DNA from: Acidobacteriota bacterium
Lineage (GTDB): Bacteria > Acidobacteriota > Terriglobia > Terriglobales > Acidobacteriaceae
DNA length: 7,013 nucleotides
Direction of reading: 5' to 3'
Assembly (NCBI GenBank): GCA_021781075.1
Contig: JAJXXN010000187.1
Span: 1-7,013, forward strand
The notes under the pieces are model-generated. The model made no database searches, was not told the DNA's origin, and saw only the letters and a program-made list of their open reading frames with translations. The position numbers and the translations under genes are program-made. Numbering within the stretch: position 1 is the first letter of the stretch; the number at the start of each line of letters is the position of its first letter. Below, in pieces: positions 5,121-7,013 of the stretch.

Positions 5121-7013
5121 TTATTCTTTCTTCTTCAACTTCTCCTGGTAAAAACGCAGCGCATCCCGCAATGCTCCTTCGGGATCGCTCTCCCGTCTCG
5201 CTGATACGGGCGGCATTGCCCGCTCCCCACTTTCGGCCGGCTCTTCCTCACGCGCCACGGGTTTATCCTCCGCCGCCTCTTCCATCGCGGCAACTGTCTC
5301 CGCCTTGGTTGCAATCCCCAGCAGCGGCTCCACGCGATAGCCAAACTGTTTAGCTGCCGCAAGCGCATGGCTGACCGCCTGGCCCAGTTCAACAAAACCG
5401 GCCTTGTTCTGCTCCGGGTCTTCCGCCAGCCGCAGAAGCTGCGGCAATATCACCCACCACAGCAGCTCTTCATACTTCTCGCGTACCAGGTAAAGTTTCT
5501 CCCCTGCGTGGTGCACGCCGGCCAGCCAGCGCAAGTCCGGGTCCAGCCAAAGGTCGCGCGCAATCAGGCCCGGTGGCTGATTCGCCTCGTTCTCCGTTGG
5601 CTCCGCGGCTTCCATCACTGCGTCTTCCGCGCCCGCCACAACTCCCGTTGTCGCCGACTCATCACCGGCGCTGGCTGCATTTTCCATCTCTGCGGAGGGC
5701 ACCTCAATCGCCTTCGCACCCTCCTGCTCCGTCAGCAAACCAACCTTGATGCGTGCCGCCGCGCGCCACGCCTCTTCCCCTTCAAACCCCAGCGCCTCAA
5801 AGCTGCGGGCAATCGGCTCGCGCAAACGAAGTTGGTCAAATAAATCCACGCCCGCCAAAGCCGGTTCTTCCGGGTTGAACGATTCAGCCAGCAACTCCAG
5901 CACGCACCATGCAAGCACCGGCCCCCAGATGGCCGTCGATTGAAGCTTGGGACTCGACGAGGGAAGTGTGCGCCGGGCCTCTTCACTCCACGGCGCAGAA
6001 AAGAATTGCTCGAGCAACGGCAACCGCATCACCGCGCGCAAACGGCGCTGCATCGCGTAACCAAGCATCATCGGGGCGTCCGGCCTTGCGGCGCCTTCGG
6101 CGCGCACGCAATACGTTTTTTGCGCCTCCACCAGGAACGGTTCAACCCGTTGCCAAAACTCCTCAAGGAAGGCACGACGCTCCATCTCCACGCCTTTGCC
6201 ACCCCCCGCTCCCGCCTTGCTCGTCCGTGGCTGCTCAGCTAGATCCGCAAAACGGCTCACCAGCTCGGGCGCAAGCACCGCGCGCAGTGCGTTGTGCACG
6301 GGCGCAAGCTCCAATTCATGCAGCGCGTCTTCAAGGCTGGCCACGCCACGGCCATTGAGATGGTCGCACAGGCGGTCCCAGGGATATTCCGCCGTAGCGT
6401 GCAGCTCCTGCCAGTCCATGAAAACATGCGATTGATACGCGCCAAGTGCTAGTGTGAGGCCGCCGTGCACCAGATCCGGCTTGCGTTTCAAATATTCAAG
6501 CCCGGTCAGTGAGTCGCGCCAAGCAATCACCGTCAGTGCGTCACTGCCAAGCGCCAGCCCGTCCGCCAAGCGGCGCTGCCGCAACTGCCCTGAGCCTTTG
6601 TCCGCATACGCCGCCGACCAGTCAATCGTGCCGCGCGTTTGCCCGTACCGGTTGTTGAAAACCACCAGCGCGCGCTGCCCGCCGCTCTGGTTTGAATACG
6701 CGTAAACATTCTCATCCACCACGCCGTCGGCCATGAAAAAATCGTACAGCAGAAAATTCGCGCTCTCGGCAAACAGCCAGCGCCGCTTGAGCAGTGGTGC
6801 AATTTCGCGCTCATGCCGCTCCACCAGCCACTGGTTCGGCCATTCCTCATAGCGCGGGCGGTAGTACTCCATGCCGTACTTCTCGGTGAAGCCCTCCACC
6901 TGCCCATGGCCGAACATCGGCAACCCGGGCAATGTCGCCATCATCACCGCCCCCCCAATACATTTGTCCCCTGTGCCGAACTGGTCAATCGCCGTGCGCT
7001 CATCGGGGTTGCT
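5121..7013 (-). CDS. GH13-like alpha-amylase family protein, C-terminal part (5'-truncated)
   Basis: The last 630 residues of a large glycoside hydrolase of the alpha-amylase superfamily, expected to act on alpha-glucans. The frame is open through the right edge, so the N-terminus and most of the catalytic barrel are missing. The first visible residues read SNPDERTAIDQFGTGDK. The NPD probably corresponds to GH13 conserved region IV (usually NHD), with its Asp as the transition-state stabiliser. Then comes TLPGLPMFGHGQVEGF at about 27-42, equivalent to the GxPxxxYGxE segment near the barrel end, followed by EKYGMEYYRPRYEE. Residues about 70-200 look like the beta-sandwich C-domain (FLLYDFFMADG, NVYAYSNQ, ALVVFNNRYG). 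The rest, about 210-630, is a mostly helical extension. It is broken by an Ala/Glu-rich, low-complexity linker at about 429-480 and ends in an acidic, lysine-tailed stretch. The family is known to me only from general recollection; specificity cannot be assigned. No signal peptide region is visible. Confidence 0.9.
   Translation of the reverse strand, partial: SNPDERTAIDQFGTGDKCIGGAVMMATLPGLPMFGHGQVEGFTEKYGMEYYRPRYEEWPNQWLVERHEREIAPLLKRRWLFAESANFLLYDFFMADGVVDENVYAYSNQSGGQRALVVFNNRYGQTRGTIDWSAAYADKGSGQLRQRRLADGLALGSDALTVIAWRDSLTGLEYLKRKPDLVHGGLTLALGAYQSHVFMDWQELHATAEYPWDRLCDHLNGRGVASLEDALHELELAPVHNALRAVLAPELVSRFADLAEQPRTSKAGAGGGKGVEMERRAFLEEFWQRVEPFLVEAQKTYCVRAEGAARPDAPMMLGYAMQRRLRAVMRLPLLEQFFSAPWSEEARRTLPSSSPKLQSTAIWGPVLAWCVLELLAESFNPEEPALAGVDLFDQLRLREPIARSFEALGFEGEEAWRAAARIKVGLLTEQEGAKAIEVPSAEMENAASAGDESATTGVVAGAEDAVMEAAEPTENEANQPPGLIARDLWLDPDLRWLAGVHHAGEKLYLVREKYEELLWWVILPQLLRLAEDPEQNKAGFVELGQAVSHALAAAKQFGYRVEPLLGIATKAETVAAMEEAAEDKPVAREEEPAESGERAMPPVSARRESDPEGALRDALRFYQEKLKKKE

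Noticed and set aside
5367..5843. Plus-strand frame of 158 residues opposite the GH13 gene
   Set aside because: A shadow of the conserved minus-strand gene with no family features.
6945..6947. GTG as the start of the GH13-like protein
   Set aside because: The same frame stays open to the window edge and encodes family-typical residues upstream, so this Val codon is internal.

Overview
The window looks like chromosomal DNA from a GC-rich Gram-negative bacterium. An RND pump subunit and a TolC-type outer-membrane channel require two membranes, and three other products carry signal peptides or a membrane anchor. The glycoside hydrolase at the right edge is of a large type that I associate from memory with Acidobacteriota, Verrucomicrobiota, Chloroflexota and Cyanobacteria. 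An Acidobacteriota- or Verrucomicrobiota-like host is therefore my guess, not something the sequence proves.

Left part (1-1810, + strand): the last 163 residues of an AcrB/HAE1-type RND transporter, followed with a 4-bp ATGA overlap (or a 2-bp gap if the second ATG is used) by a complete TolC-family channel. A periplasmic adaptor gene is expected upstream, outside the window. Together these would form a tripartite export pump.

Middle part (1804-4827, - strand): three tightly coupled genes transcribed toward the pump. In order they encode (a) a membrane-anchored protein with a proline-rich cytoplasmic tail and a periplasmic Sel1-repeat domain, (b) a secreted coiled-coil protein with a four-cysteine loop, and (c) a secreted helical protein with five cysteines. 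Products (b) and (c) share a short cysteine motif, C-x7-C-x2-[RK]-x4-N-x-E-x-G, which suggests related modules. I know of no described system with this composition, and it is the best candidate here for something new. Its last gene runs 7 bp into the 3' end of the TolC gene, so the two convergent units have no intergenic space. A 9-bp hairpin lies just past the TolC stop.

Intergenic region (4828-5120): about 290 bases with no convincing gene. It holds the Shine-Dalgarno site of the three-gene operon, a weak promoter candidate, a repeated TGCAA-N11-TGGGCACTTCAT element in two copies, a small dyad, and a GC-rich hairpin that probably terminates the gene to its right.

Right part (5121-7013, - strand): the C-terminal 630 residues of a large GH13-like alpha-amylase family protein, truncated by the window edge. 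The end of the catalytic barrel is visible, followed by a beta-rich domain and then a long helical extension interrupted by an Ala/Glu-rich linker.

No tRNA, rRNA, CRISPR array, insertion sequence or phage gene was seen.
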